Under the pieces are notes generated by a model. That model did no database searches, was not told the DNA's origin, and saw only the letters and a program-made list of their open reading frames with translations. From assembly GCA_963669155.1 (NCBI GenBank), contig OZ022583.1:2402217-2466216 (forward strand): a DNA stretch of 64,000 nt, written 5' to 3'. This document shows, one piece after another, positions 14,041 to 26,286 of this stretch. Both the position numbers and the translations under genes were made by a program. Origin of the DNA: Arbacia lixula (taxonomy: Eukaryota > Echinodermata > Echinoidea > Arbacioida > Arbaciidae). Every line of letters begins with the position of its first letter. Within the stretch, counting starts at the first letter, position 1.

Positions 14041-14981
14041 ATAAGGCTACAGAGGTCAGTGTAACTTAACATTTTTGATATGTTGTACGTTTTGAGAGTG
14101 CTTTTATTTGCACCCATTTTCAGTGTTCAAATTGTTGTCCTTGATGAGGTATTGAACTACACATGAAAATGAATGTATCCGACTGGGACTTTGATTGCAG
14201 TTTTATTGATATTTAAAATGCTTAGTTTGAAAAGGAAGTCATCTGACATGGAAGAATGCATTATATTACTTGGTTTAAAACAGAAATACAATTGAATAGA
14301 TCTAAAAAAAAAAAAAATAAACAGCAAAGGGTTTTTTTTTACCAACGGACAAAGAGTAACGAAAATAATGGTGTTTCTGTTCTCGCAGTTGATACAGAAT
14401 AGATTTCTTGTAAAAAGAACCATTTTATATCAATTGACATGACATCAGTACTGATATAGCTGGCATATTTTGTTTTAAATGCACCTAGTTTGAGGAAGAT
14501 ATTTTTGCAAAGATGTAAGTATTTTTCCATGTACTTTTTATGTATCGTAACTATGGAAATTAAAGTTTAAGTTCAAGTTCTTTAAAAAAAAAATGCATAT
14601 CTTTTGGGGGATACTGCAATGTAGGTCTAACCTTCAGGTACTGAAGTGAAAAAAATGAAAAGTTAATATCAGCGCATTTTCTTACATCACCCAAATATAT
14701 AGGGCAATGCTCCATAACGCGTAATGTAGTAAATTGTGGAATTGGCCATTAATTATATAGACATGCCAGGGCCACATATTTGCATGCCATGAGTAAGATA
14801 CATGTACATTAAATTACAGCAATAATATTTTACAAAATGGTTTTAGATGACTATATAATCTTGAGAACATACCAACATTACGCCAATAGAATTGAGTTAT
14901 ACAGTTGTATAAAGGCCACCCTTTAACGACATATATAGGGATATAAGTTTTTGTTCCAAAAATGTTAAAGCTTTTATATCC

Positions 14982-15511
14982 GCATCAATTGTCATCACAC
15001 TGGGTAAATGATCATTGGGTAATACCACATATGTCTTCACGAGGATGATGGGGTCAAAGGTCATCTATGGGTCAAAAGGTCAAATAGTATGGGACTATGT
15101 GAATCATTTTTCTCAAAGTTGTCGTTTGGCTTGCTTTCATATTTTATTTCTGCATCAATTGTGATCACCTTTGGTACAAATGATCATTGAGTTATACCAC
15201 ATGTGTCTTCATGAGAATGATGGGGGTCAAAGTTAATTTTTTACAGTTTTTTCTTAACTAAAGAACGCTTCTTTATTTCAGGTCGGATCAAACTTGGCAC
15301 AGATGTGCAGGGGCTTGTTCTTAAAGTTTTGATTTAAGGTCGTTCGCGAACCACAAGTCTCGCCTGATTTCGCAATCGATAATAGTAGTGATAAGTTTTT
15401 TCTTAAATATTTCAAATGGTGCCGAGATGACTTTTGACCTCATCATCCTCATCAACATACGTGGATTTATTCAAGGATCATTTGTACCAAGTATGAACAC
15501 AATTGATGCAG
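14982..15511. repeat. Three copies of one repeat carrying NR half-sites
   Basis: Units at 14982-15063 and 15152-15235 are direct (GCATCAATTGT, ATGATCATTG, TACCACAT, TGTCTTCA, GATGATGGGG, GGTCAAAG). A third at 15426-15511 is inverted. GGGTCAAAGGTCA at 15051-15063 is nearly the DR1 consensus of RXR, PPAR and HNF4 receptors, and GGGTCAAAAGGTCA at 15069-15082 is a DR2. Confidence 0.75.
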
Positions 15512-15529
15512 AAATAACAGAAGTTAATT

Positions 15530-17068
15530 AGGAAAGTTCTTATACAGTATTTTTTTCCGGGGTATTTCGAAAAACCATTTTGTTAACCTGCAAAGGGCTT
15601 CCCTGCTTTTTTAATAGGCCTACAGTACTGTGAGTTGCTGCAGTACATACAGATTAATTTGCATAATACAATCCACCCATTTCTCGAGGTGCTTGGGACC
15701 AAGCCAATTACCTCGCTTTAGCAAAATCTGGTTATGATGAACATTGAATACACAGGTTTGTGCAAATTGGGACATTAAGAATTGCCTCATGACAAATTCT
15801 TGTTCTATTTGTGCTCTGTATAAAGGGAATTGGACTTTACAAGGTTTTTAGGCATGCATGGATCCCTACAGTATTCGGTAAAAATTGTGATTTCCGCAAA
15901 GGAATACTCTAGTTACCTTCCAATCACTGGGATTTGTTTTGTGGATTTCTTTCAACGATGAGCATTATACCGCTAAATGTGTGCATTATACCTCTAAATA
16001 CGTTATGAGTTGAAGCCTTTAATTTGAAAATATACTTTTAAGTCAGGTTTACAGGTGGGGCCTGTAATATTATGTTGTTGTTTTTAATTCGGGTCATCCA
16101 AGTCTATTGGTTTTAGAGATAGGAATAGAGAAAACAAAAAGTTATTTTCAACAGTAATTTTCACCCCTTGGTATGTCACTGTTCTTCGTTTGGGGAACAC
16201 TTATTCGAAAAGGCCCAAAAGCAGTGCAAAACTACTAATCAATAACCTTTCCCCAAACTAGGAGTCTATCTGACACGAAATTGTTAAATAGCACTTCATT
16301 TACTCTTAATTTCCACGGTTTCATTATTAAGATGATGGGACAAGATGTTACTTGTTATTTTTTTTTTTTATCAAACCCAAAATACTTAAATTGGATTAAG
16401 GAAGTAACACATGACGTAAAAACATTGATTGAATTTGCCCACTGGATTCCACACGAATGTCTATATCAGTGGTCATGTGATCGGATACCAATCGCATGAC
16501 GTGGTCATTTCAACGCCAAATCAATTGTCATGGTTTAAGGAGGCCGGTGTAATGCATACAGCAATAATCAGGTATGGTTACAGTTCTTACGAGCCTGTTG
16601 GAAATTTGGGATAATAATAGTCCTATTTTTCGTCGAAATGGTGTAAGTTTTCATGGGTCTGCTGTTTAATTTGTTAATAACAGATTTCGTTTCTTAATGT
16701 AGAGTCCTGATATGCCCTCTTGTGTAATGATTTGAAGTAGTTACGTCAATGTTGCTTCGTCTATCTATTCCCCTAAAGGAACCATATATGGGGACAAATA
16801 TACGGTCCTCTTTCCACTCGTCAAAGTCATGACCAAGCAAATTACAAACTACAGAAGAAATTACATTAGAACAGAAGTAGGTTATTTCCTCGAATCAACT
16901 CTGCCGTTTACCTTTTGGGCGCCAGATGAAACGCTCCTCTATGTTTTACTTCTGAATAAAGTCCCAAGTGGCACGCAGAAAGTTCAAAGGTGCATGACTT
17001 TATTCTTTTGATGGCTCTGTAAGCTTTCACATTGATTTGAAAAGAATACCACCAGAGCACAAACAAAG

Positions 17069-17070
<2 letters not shown>
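15530..17070. other. AT-rich stretch without recognised features
   Basis: No conserved frame; the longest frames (near 16281 and 16429) are chance-like. Confidence 0.5.
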
Positions 17071-17123
<53 letters not shown>

Positions 17124-17289
17124 AATACATACACACATTGATGTATTATTCATCCGTTTTTTTCACACATACGCAGACCGCAAATATAAAAAGTTAGAAG
17201 GTCATGATTCAAGAGAAACGATAAAGGTCATGATAATGTAAATTATTGTCGGCTCCCTATAGATGACATGCATCAGCAGGATAGGAGTT

Positions 17290-17362
<73 letters not shown>

Positions 17363-17365
17363 TAA

Positions 17366-17430
<65 letters not shown>
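17071..17430. repeat. (CA)n and two (AGT)n arrays
   Basis: (CA)n at about 17071-17122; (AGT)n at 17291-17356 and 17368-17429, separated by GGTAGTAATATG. The Tyr-, Leu- and Ser-rich frames here are not genes. Confidence 0.95.
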
Positions 17431-17649
17431 TTGTACTATGCAAACAGACAGAAAGAAATACATCCAAAGAGAGAGAAATAGATGGAGAAATGAAGAGAGG
17501 GGGGTATAAAGAAAACGAGACTGGATGCTGCAAGGTGGTACTGCGGGAATAGAGAGGGAGAGAGAAAAGAGACAGACAGACAGACAGACGGCTAATGCCC
17601 GTCTTCAAGATGGTGGTACTAAATGTAGAATGACTTCACGGGGATCAAA

Positions 17650-17868
17650 ATAAGTCATCAGATGCTGTCGAATATTTTCATCGCAGAAACGTGATTTCAA
17701 TTACTCGCTGTGATTATTATGTTAACAAACTCAATATTCCAATATTCCGAGGACAACATCAATTATATTGGTCAATAAATACTTGTCATGTTGTTATATT
17801 TACTATCTTATTATAAGTTAGTCCAGGTTTAGTACACTGTTTGCGCTAAACCCTTGCACAGAATACAG
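17650..17868. mobile_element. GGGCCCGTATTCTGAA-type MITE, right part
   Basis: The body (ATGCTGTCGAATATTTTCAT ... TGTTATATTTACT) runs in the same orientation as the body of the copy at 51300. The right end, GTCCAGGTTTAGTACACTGT through CAGAATAC at 17821-17866, is the inverse of that copy's left end. The left end is lost. Non-coding. Confidence 0.65.
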
Positions 17869-18322
17869 GCTTAACTGTTTATAAACTGAAACAAATGGCT
17901 AGCTCTTAAACAACGTCTCAAAATTGAAAGAAATGTCGTGACACAGTTTTCATTGCGGTCCCAGTACTTCTTCTATATCTTGACATCCTCCCGTGGACTC
18001 AACTACGGTTAGAAAAGTAAACGTTCTGCTTTTAAACGACGATTATAGAATTAATCCACTGTACCTAAAAATAAGAAATAACCGCACGAAGAGAATTTAA
18101 GTATCTTCTTTAAACGAGAGTCGTCTAATATGCATAGTTCAAGGGAGTGTAAAGAAATAAAAGATCGGACCAAAGTACAAAAAAAGTTTGCTTGAAATCC
18201 AGAGAAGTGAGTTAAAAGGATGTTGATCCTTTTGTCGAGTATACCCGGGAACTCGCTAATATTTACCTTGTGCTATCAATTGACGTCAGAGCCCGATCAC
18301 GTAGCGAAGTGTCTTTTGTTTG

Positions 18323-18325
<3 letters not shown>

Positions 18326-18386
<61 letters not shown>
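18326..18386. repeat. (CT)n microsatellite
   Basis: About 60 bases of near-pure (CT)n. Confidence 0.95.
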
Positions 18387-18390
<4 letters not shown>

Positions 18391-19189
18391 CTGCGCACTG
18401 AACTGTGGCCCGTTTGCATGCACAGCAAACCGAAAATAATACGAACGAATGGCTTTCGTCCTGCGAGCTTTGCTATCCTTTTACGGTCATGTTTGGGACA
18501 ATATGCAAATCAGGGATACGCACAAATACCCGCTGAAAGTAGTTGAAGATCGGCAAAGATTTAGAGCGTTCAACGGCACCTCAGCTGAAGTTGAAGGACG
18601 AGGGGGGTGGGGGTTGTTCCCAACTTCAACTATATTATATCATGATAATTTAAAAGTTTATATAGGACGTTACGACTCGAAGTTGCCGTGAGAGACAAGG
18701 CAGGTATAGAGTTCTGTTCTTCGCCGCTGGTCACGCGCGAGAGAGTTGTGACAGCAATCATCTACATAACAATTGGTGTCTGAGGCCCCCAACAATGGGT
18801 AACCCGACGGGGGGTTCCCCTGCCTTATTAGGTAATACTACACCACTGCTGGCATCGCTATCGTAGTGCGTAACCTGTTGCTTTTAGCAGATTGACTTGA
18901 TCTTGTTATAGACATGAACAAATTACAACATGGCCCTTAGGATATGTATCGAAAGGTTTCTCAAGGTTGTGCTCTCATCATGGGCTGTCGGTGGAGAGAC
19001 TTTTGTTCACTCAACTATATTGCATTGCTGTTCTACTTTGTCAGGTCACGTGACTAGTATGTCAAAGAACTAGGACTAACGATTTTCTCCCCGATGTTAC
19101 TTTAGATTATGCGTGTACTGCGGACTATGCTGTGAGCTTTGCGGCCAGTGGCATACAAGGCCACGAAGGTATCGATAGGGATGAAGGAA

Positions 19190-19190
19190 G

Positions 19191-19251
<61 letters not shown>

Positions 19252-20074
19252 AAGAGGGACAGGGAGGAAGGGGGAGAAAGTAAAAGGGGGCAGGGATATA
19301 GAGACGGAGACGGGAGAGCGACAGAGAGACGGAGAAAATAGAGAGATGAGAAGAGGATGAGAGAGAAGCAAAGAGAGAGAGAGGAGAGAGAAGGAGACTT
19401 ACACAGATAGAGTGGTTGGGAATCGGAGAGAAAGAGGAACACGGGGAGAGGAGAGGGGAAGAAAAGAGAGAAAAGGGAAAGGGAGAAAAGGGAGAGAGGG
19501 AGAAAAATAGAGAAAGAAGAGAGAAAGAGAGAAATATATAAGCGGGGGAGTGTGTTATAGACAGAGGAGAAGCAGAGAGAGAGAGAAGAAGAAAATAAGA
19601 AGAAAGACAGACAGACATGCAAGTAAAGAATGGGAGAGAGACATAGAGACAGTAACAAATTAGAGAGAGAGAGGGAGAGAGAGAGGGAGAGAGAGAGAGG
19701 GAGAGAGAGAGGGAGAGAGAGAGAGGGAGAGAGGTACATGAGACAGAAGCATGTCAAACACTATTAGATATTAGACAGCAAGTCATATTATCAAATCGAT
19801 ATCTGAAGGTGAGAAGAAGTGAGGCGATAAAGCAGAGAAAGATGACTAGGGATAGGAAAGGGGTGGGGGGGGGGGGGGACTTAGTGGGGTAGGGAGATAG
19901 GGCTGAGGCGAAGAATTTCACATCGTTTAACTATTGTCTCTGTGTATAGTTTTGTGTGTGTGCGTGTGTTTATTTGTGTGTGTGATGTTGGAAAGAGAGA
20001 GAGAGAAAGGGTGTGTGAGAAAGAGGTGAGTAAGGAATGGAGAGAAGAAGAGAGAGTGGGATACGAATATCCAA

Positions 20075-20118
<44 letters not shown>
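19190..20118. repeat. Purine-rich (AG)n region
   Basis: Pure (AG)n at about 19194-19243, mixed GAGA/GGGA purine tract to 19735, G run near 19863-19879, (GT)n near 19950-19985 and (AG)n at about 20078-20117. The + strand is almost all purine for 550 bases. Confidence 0.9.
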
Positions 20119-20121
<3 letters not shown>

Positions 20122-20721
20122 AAGGTGTAGGTGGAGTGAGATGGATAGACTATGTCCTAATATGTATATTGATACAGTCTAACAAATTGGCCTATTTAAA
20201 GTTGTAAACCTATCGCTAATTATAATACAGTCGATGGCGCCACGGAGATCTACTCGTACACGAATTGGGCGCCATCTTATCCGCACGTCCATTGAACTAA
20301 TACCGACTATTTTACAGAAGAAATTAATCATCCTCCTCTTCACAAAAACAGCGGTATGAATTAGACTGGCAATAACGTTGGTGACCGCGGCGGTGATGGT
20401 GATGGTAGAAGGGGGGGGGGGCGGAGATCGGTACGTACTCCAAGCACATTCCTTTAATGACGCACTTGACTGAAACAAAACTCGCGAATGTTAAATAAGC
20501 GGTAGCGTATCTATTTCAAATTACACGGAATCTAACTCCCGCTGGTGCATCACACACGCGTCGCATCAAAGCCAAATCATCCCTCCCTCCCGGCATGAAA
20601 AGCACAAAAAACCGCCAGTATACCCGCTACATATCATTCACATGCTATTCTGTGCATATCAAACTATTATCAATGATATAGAACAATGGTTCCTGTCTGG
20701 CGTGTGTTATTGTCGATACAG

Positions 20722-20869
20722 TATAGAGGGTTCCCACGAGCAGCCATATTGGAGGACAAAACAATAAAAAACTGAGCATCAGAACATGAAAACAATTACT
20801 TTTCATGGTCTGATGCACAGGTTTTTATTGTTTGTCCTCCAATGTGGCTGCTCGTGGGAACCCTCTATA
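20722..20869. mobile_element. Foldback MITE, 148 bp near-perfect palindrome
   Basis: TATAGAGGGTTCCCACGAGC and its exact inverse bound the element. The arms of about 72 bases differ at only a few places and meet at a very short centre near CAATTAC. The outer TA steps fit a TA target duplication of a Tc1/mariner-type helper. No coding capacity. Confidence 0.8.
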
Positions 20870-22179
20870 ATCATTTATATTCCACATACTAAGAATGTTG
20901 CTATATAATTGGTCAAGAGTTGATCACGTGATAAAGCGTAGTTTTGCCCATCTGATCACCTGAGAAGGAAAGCTCGTTACACTCAAGGTGATAGTACTTT
21001 TTGGTTTCGCTGATCTCTTCACTCCTCACAGTCCTAACGCGTGATCAATATTTTGAGTACGCGCGAAATAAAAGTGCGTTACACTCGGACTATCAATTGA
21101 CAGCGGCTCGTTGTTAGGTAGAGAAGTAAACATTAGATGTTAGAGTTTCAGATGTGGAATATAAAGCAAATAATCAACTTTTGGTTTCAGGTAATGAGAC
21201 AAACTATCACTACCTCGACGATCTGAATGTATACGCTATCTTTCCTCAGCTGCGCTTCGGAATAATAGCTACATCCAGATCGCCTAGGGAGTGGTAGTTC
21301 GTCCCATCACCCTCACCAACGTTGATTATTTGCTTACTATTTTTAACGAAATACGTCAAACATTGCATGCTTAAATTTTAACAATGTGATGCAGAGTACA
21401 TTTGAAAGCTAGACAATTGTTAGAAAGAAATAATACAATAATGAACTGAATGTATCGGGCGGTGCTCCCGTCCTGGAGTTGTTGTACGATGTAGTAAAGC
21501 AATCATGTGCATTTTAATGAATCTTTCAATGACAAGAGTTTAATTATTTATACAGGATTATTTATGTTCTCTAGTGTGAGTTTTTTTTTTCTTCACATTC
21601 ACCAAAACAAGAACCTAACTTAAATGTTCCAAAAAGCATAATCATAATTTTCAGGACAATATCATAACCGGTGATAGTGCTGACAAACATGAGAAAGACA
21701 ATGATTAACGTAATATCTGGCAACAATGATGTACGCATATCTAAACGATATGCTAATACATTCCCGAAAACATCGGCGTGATGCTCTCCAGAAAGGAATT
21801 AGTCATGTGATTCGAATTGATTCCGCTGCGTGGAACCACCCCATGGCGAATCGTCCTTACCATTCCTACCCTACGTCATTGTGTCAGTCCCAAGTCGGTG
21901 ATAAGCCCTCCCCTCAACCCTGTCCCCCGGGGGACGCCGGCGAGGTAGGCATGGAGATGCGGCCATTTTTTTTATGGATGTCCGCAATCCCTTACAGCAA
22001 AACACAATTACAAATGATCGCAAGGACAATGTTCGATGCGTACCTCCTTTTCTTTCGTTGATATGTTGTGTTAGAATTATTCTTCCTCAACCCACCCACT
22101 ATCTTCATATGATTCGTACTTTCTGATCGTGGACTCTTTGAATACAATGTAACGATTGTTAGAAATATGTATTATTTCT
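20870..22179. other. Unannotated stretch
   Basis: Short chance frames only. The 111-codon frame at 21726 resembles no family known to me. Confidence 0.5.
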
Positions 22180-22720
22180 TCAGGTTTCGTATTCTCCTTC
22201 TTCAACGTCTTCTTTTATTTTTCCTCATTTTCTTATTTCCTGTCTTCTTTTAGTTTATCCTTCTTACTTGTCCCTTATATCCTCCTTTACTCTCTTTTTT
22301 TGTTCATCATCATCTCCTCCCCCTCCTCCTCCTCCTTCTCCTTCTCCTCCTCCTCCTTCTCCTCCTCCTCCTCCTCCTCCTCCTCTTCCTCCTCCTCCTC
22401 CTCCTCCATCCTGTTCTTTTTTTGCTCACCAGTTGTTGTTCTCCATTTTCTTTCTTTCCTTTTTCCTTTTCCCTTCTTCTTTATCTTAGTTTTTTTTCCT
22501 CTCCTCCTCCTCTTCCTTCATCTACTCCCCCTACTCCTCTATCTCCTCTGTGTGTCGTTATCTAATTCGCTTCCTTCGTTTCCATTTCTCCTTCCTTTCA
22601 TTTTTCTTTTACTTAGTATTTTTATTCCACTGCGCCCTGCTTCATCCCATCCAGGCATACCACCCCCTCCCTTCGTTATTAATTATTATTTTTATTATTA
22701 TTATTAATCATCATAATTAA
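22180..22720. repeat. Pyrimidine-rich (CTC)n region
   Basis: Long T/C-rich + strand with (CTC)n at about 22315-22408 and an ATT-rich end near 22680-22710. No gene. Confidence 0.9.
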
Positions 22721-22739
22721 CCTGATCCACCTTGATAGC

Positions 22740-23664
22740 ATATCACAAATCGTGTATTGACCGACCACAAAAAGTAGGCGTACTATCAAAAAATGTGTAT
22801 TTGCATGTCTCTATAAGTAAACAAGTCCTTATGAGTAGTATATGATTAAACTGCCAGTTCATCAGTCAAAATGTTGCTATAAGTTTGTATTAAAGTCTGC
22901 CTGTTCTATGTGAATATCCAGGTGAGCAAAACGAAACTGCGTGTGCATCGTTTTGTTAAGAACAGCTTCCGGTTATGAATATTTGGTGGCGGGAACGAGC
23001 ATAGTCTCAAATGGATGAATACCCATCTTTTTAAACATCCTTGATACGTATTACTGGGCATTTAAAGTTATCACTGATAGACCCCGTGTAATAAAATTGC
23101 ATATTGAATAAGCTCTCTTAGTACACCCTCTCTTATCCTGCATTCCATTTACTCTAAAAAAAAATCATATGAAGCGGAAACCCACACCGCCCTTTCAATA
23201 ATGCATACAATTCCACGTCTTGACTTTTAACGTTTGAAATCTAACCGCCGCAATATTTCATACGGAATATTGCTGACATGCGTTATTTTAAGCAATCGCT
23301 TGGAGTGAGCGTTAACACTTCGCATGGCACACAGACATCTCTTATTGGGATTTGCGTGTATTATGTGTGAAGAAATACACACATGGTACGTAGAGTGTTA
23401 AATGGAGCTCCCGCAATACAGGCGAGTCCGACCCTATACACTCACGCAAATGGGAAAATCCATAAAATCTAGGAAAAACCTATAAAAAACATGGTGACGT
23501 TCATGTTGCCAATTTAGGGAGGAGACATTTTATACGGCTATTATCTACTTTATTACCGTACTTGACCGATTTTGCTCTAACATTCATTCATCTGCTATCT
23601 GAATGTCTTGCTTCTACTGAAAAGCAAATTATTACCATGGTGGACTATCACATATCACCTTATA
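22740..23664. other. Unannotated AT-rich stretch
   Basis: Nothing recognised on either strand. Confidence 0.5.
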
Positions 23665-23836
23665 AACTAAGTTGGTAGTGATGATACTGGGCTGTCAGTG
23701 CTTCGTACTGAACTAAGTTGGTAGTGATGATATGGTGCTGCCATTGCTTGGCATAGAGCGGGTTAACCACCTTAGTCCCATGGGTGATACATCAAGTTGG
23801 TATCGATGATACGTGGCTGTCAGTGCATGGTACTGA
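23665..23836 (+). repeat. Three degenerate direct repeats beside the transposon
   Basis: AACTAAGTTGGTAGTGATGA starts at 23665 and 23711; a diverged unit (ATCAAGTTGGTATCGATGAT) starts at 23791. Each goes on to GGCTGTCAGTGC or similar and a TACTG. Units are 46 and 80 bases apart. The array ends just before the transposon. Confidence 0.7.
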
Positions 23837-23852
23837 GAGGGGGATTGATACC

Positions 23853-23920
23853 CCTTTTATAGTGAGAGTTACCCCGGATCAGGTCCGGACCTGATCCGGG
23901 GTAACTCTCACTATAAAAGG
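23853..23920. repeat. Perfect 68-bp palindrome at transposon end
   Basis: 34-base arms without a loop, centred between 23886 and 23887 (AGGTCC|GGACCT). The outer part is CCTTTTATAGTGAGAGTTAC. It can extrude as a cruciform. Perfect arms suggest a recent insertion or gene conversion. Confidence 0.9.
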
Positions 23921-24255
23921 TCGAAAAATATTTAGCCCGAGCTAAAGTTAGTCCTAGCTGAGAGGAGGGTCAGGTCCGCATCAGGTCCGGATCAGACCCG
24001 AGCTAACGTCACTATAAAAGGTCTCTCGATTTAGCGCGGACTAAAATCAGTGACCCATGAACTGGAAGTGCGGACTGTGCGGTATATGTATGCTGCTTCC
24101 GTTTCCGGGTTACCCACGTACAAGCGCAAAGCACGCTATAGCTGTAAACATTCGCGCCTCCTCACGCTAGCTCTGTGTGTGTGTGCTGTAGTGTACTGTA
24201 TTCTCTTTCAGCCGAGATAGCAAAAAAAAGAAGAAGGAAAATCCGCACGTAAAGC

Positions 24256-24543
24256 ATGTCGAAAGATGATAAAACATCGAGAGGAAAGAAGTGGGAGAGC
24301 GATGAGGAGCTATTCATGCTCCAACTTCGCGCAAGTCGAGTAATACAAAAATCAAAAGTGAAACATGAGGATCGGTACACGATGAACTTCACACGAGAAC
24401 ACACGGAGCTATATGGTGATACGCTAGCACGTGCGCATGCGAGTGCACGTATACAATTTTTGCAGTCGCGGGAAGCACAGTTGAGATGGGGCGCGCTCGC
24501 GGGAAGGACGGCTGATGGGGCAGTACGTTACCACGGCAACTAG
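24256..24543 (+). CDS. 95-aa protein, possibly Myb/SANT-like, of the transposon
   Basis: Intact frame from ATGTCG (A at -3 is absent but AAAGC precedes) to TAG, entirely inside the element. Residues 10-25 read RGKKWESDEELFMLQLRA, a Trp followed by acidic residues and a hydrophobic helix, as at the start of Myb/SANT or trihelix DNA-binding domains. The expected second and third Trp/hydrophobic positions are not obvious, though TREHTELYGDTLARAHASAR could form a helix. In Harbinger-type elements such a protein helps the transposase bind the ends. The family call is tentative; it may also be the first exon of something larger. Confidence 0.4.
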   Translation: MSKDDKTSRGKKWESDEELFMLQLRASRVIQKSKVKHEDRYTMNFTREHTELYGDTLARAHASARIQFLQSREAQLRWGALAGRTADGAVRYHGN

Positions 24544-24800
24544 TGCGGTCTCGCTCCCGTCATGGGTGGTCGAAAAATGCAGTATAAAAGGACTTACCCC
24601 GAGCTAAAGTTACTCCGCTTCTGAAGCGGGGTAAGTCTGAGCGCACTATAAAAAGGGCAATCTGAGGGGTACAAGAATCCACCCCACGCCCCGATAACAA
24701 GTGGGGTAACGACCCGGTGGAGTGGACAGGTAGATCTACATCTCTCCTGCTGAGTACACATGCTACTCAGTCATTGGCGCCCACGTGGGATGTCCCTTAA

Positions 24801-24802
24801 GC

Positions 24803-24852
<50 letters not shown>

Positions 24853-24906
24853 ACACATACACACACACACAGCAACGCATACACGCATATGTATGCACAA
24901 ACACAC

Positions 24907-24956
<50 letters not shown>

Positions 24957-25015
24957 TACATACACATCCACCCATACACGCATATGCGTGCACACATACA
25001 CATACATAAATACAA
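24801..25015. repeat. (CA)n and (CT)n cluster
   Basis: (CA)n at about 24801-24872, (CT)n at about 24908-24945, then CA-rich sequence with CATA steps. Confidence 0.95.
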
Positions 25016-26218
25016 GGCCCACACCCCTTTTTTTTCATTCCACTTTTGTGATAATTAACTCTTCGCAGAACTTTCTCAGTTTCTTGTCTGCATGATTATG
25101 TAGGCCAATATCTATGAAAGTTCCCATTGCTTAAGAATAGTAACTTCAGTCAAAAGATAAATTCATCCTAATTTGATCTGACAATTAGAAAATAAAATGA
25201 TTAAGTTGAGGAAAGTTGGACATAAGAGAGTTCTCAAGTTTTATTTATTTGAAGTTCACTGCCCAATAGAAGCAACATTGGTCGCTCGGTCATGAGGCTG
25301 TGAGGTCATGGCCTCACTCTTTCTTAGTTTCTTTAGATATTCTCGAATCTGTCTTTTGTATGTATTTTTTTTTTTTTTATGAAAGTCCACTTTTACCATT
25401 TTTCTTTACCGTAATGACTTATCTTATGTCAGGACATGTGTGCATCGTTTAGTGAGACCAACTGTTCGTATCTCTATTGACATTTCCCGATAAATAGCGA
25501 TACTTTCAAACCATTAATGTAAAGATGAAACTCTAGACTGAAAATCAACCAGGATTTCTGTGAGCTTGGCAAAATAATGAACCTCTACATGGCACTATAA
25601 ATGAGTGATATGCAATGTGACAACTCAGAATTGTTGCAAATTCTCGAAGCAACTCCTGTTTCGCTGACTTACATTGATTACACCTTCCAGTCTCAACACA
25701 ATCGTAAGTAAGGCGCAGCGAAAAACATTAAGTATATCGCTCTGGGTTGAATAACTGCGACGGCTAAGAGGAGTAATGTCTTTTTAGATTTTAGTTCTGG
25801 CATATAAACTTAGATAAATCCGCATCTCATACATGATGATTGTCATGATTTTCATGACGAAAAAAATGGCCTTTTAAGTCATACACTCCTCCTAACCCAA
25901 CACATGATCCTTTAATATATTCCCATTGTTCTCGAAAACTTCGCCGCCAGCACCATCTCAGGTCCATATTTTAATCGACACTAATCATTTTCTCATCTCT
26001 TTTCTCCTTTGTAGTAGAAGGCAACATAATAGCTAAACCGAAAATGGCCGCAAGACATGATATGTAGGATGAACAGGGTATGTACAATCGATCACAAGCG
26101 GAAGGTATAAAACAATAAGTATAAGGCTTGCTTCAAAGTAAAGCCCTTCAGGCCTTAGAAATAAGCCACGGGATAGTAAGGGGGCAGGGACTACAGAGAG
26201 TAACTTGCTAACTTATCA

Positions 26219-26220
26219 CA

Positions 26221-26267
<47 letters not shown>

Positions 26268-26286
26268 ATGTATACACACACATCAA
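26219..26286. repeat. (CA)n microsatellite
   Basis: Near-pure (CA)n of about 45 bases, then CA-rich sequence. Confidence 0.95.

Larger units (their letters stand above)
23853..24657. mobile_element. Small DNA transposon with palindromic ends
   Basis: Both outer ends read (inwards) CCTTTTTATAGTG or CCTTTTATAGTG and then TTACCCCG. Subterminal words recur at both ends: CCCGAGCTAAAGTTA at 23936-23950 and 24598-24612, GGTCGAAAAAT at 23919-23929 and 24568-24578. CACTATAAAAGG or a close form occurs at 23853 (inverted), 23909, 24010, 24580 and 24644. The left end is a 68-bp perfect palindrome; the right end has nested shorter ones. One ORF lies inside. No clear target duplication is seen, so the family is not fixed; Harbinger-type elements carry Myb-like proteins and are one candidate. 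Confidence 0.6.

Noticed and set aside
14300-14600. Retroposed 3' end with A runs near 14310 and 14585
   Set aside because: A-runs of this size are common in such AT-rich DNA, and no coding or element similarity is visible.
19097-19757. Ser/Leu-rich frame of 210 codons
   Set aside because: It translates the (AG)n purine tract from the other strand.
23665-23836. CRISPR-like direct repeats
   Set aside because: Only three degenerate units with unequal spacing in eukaryotic DNA.
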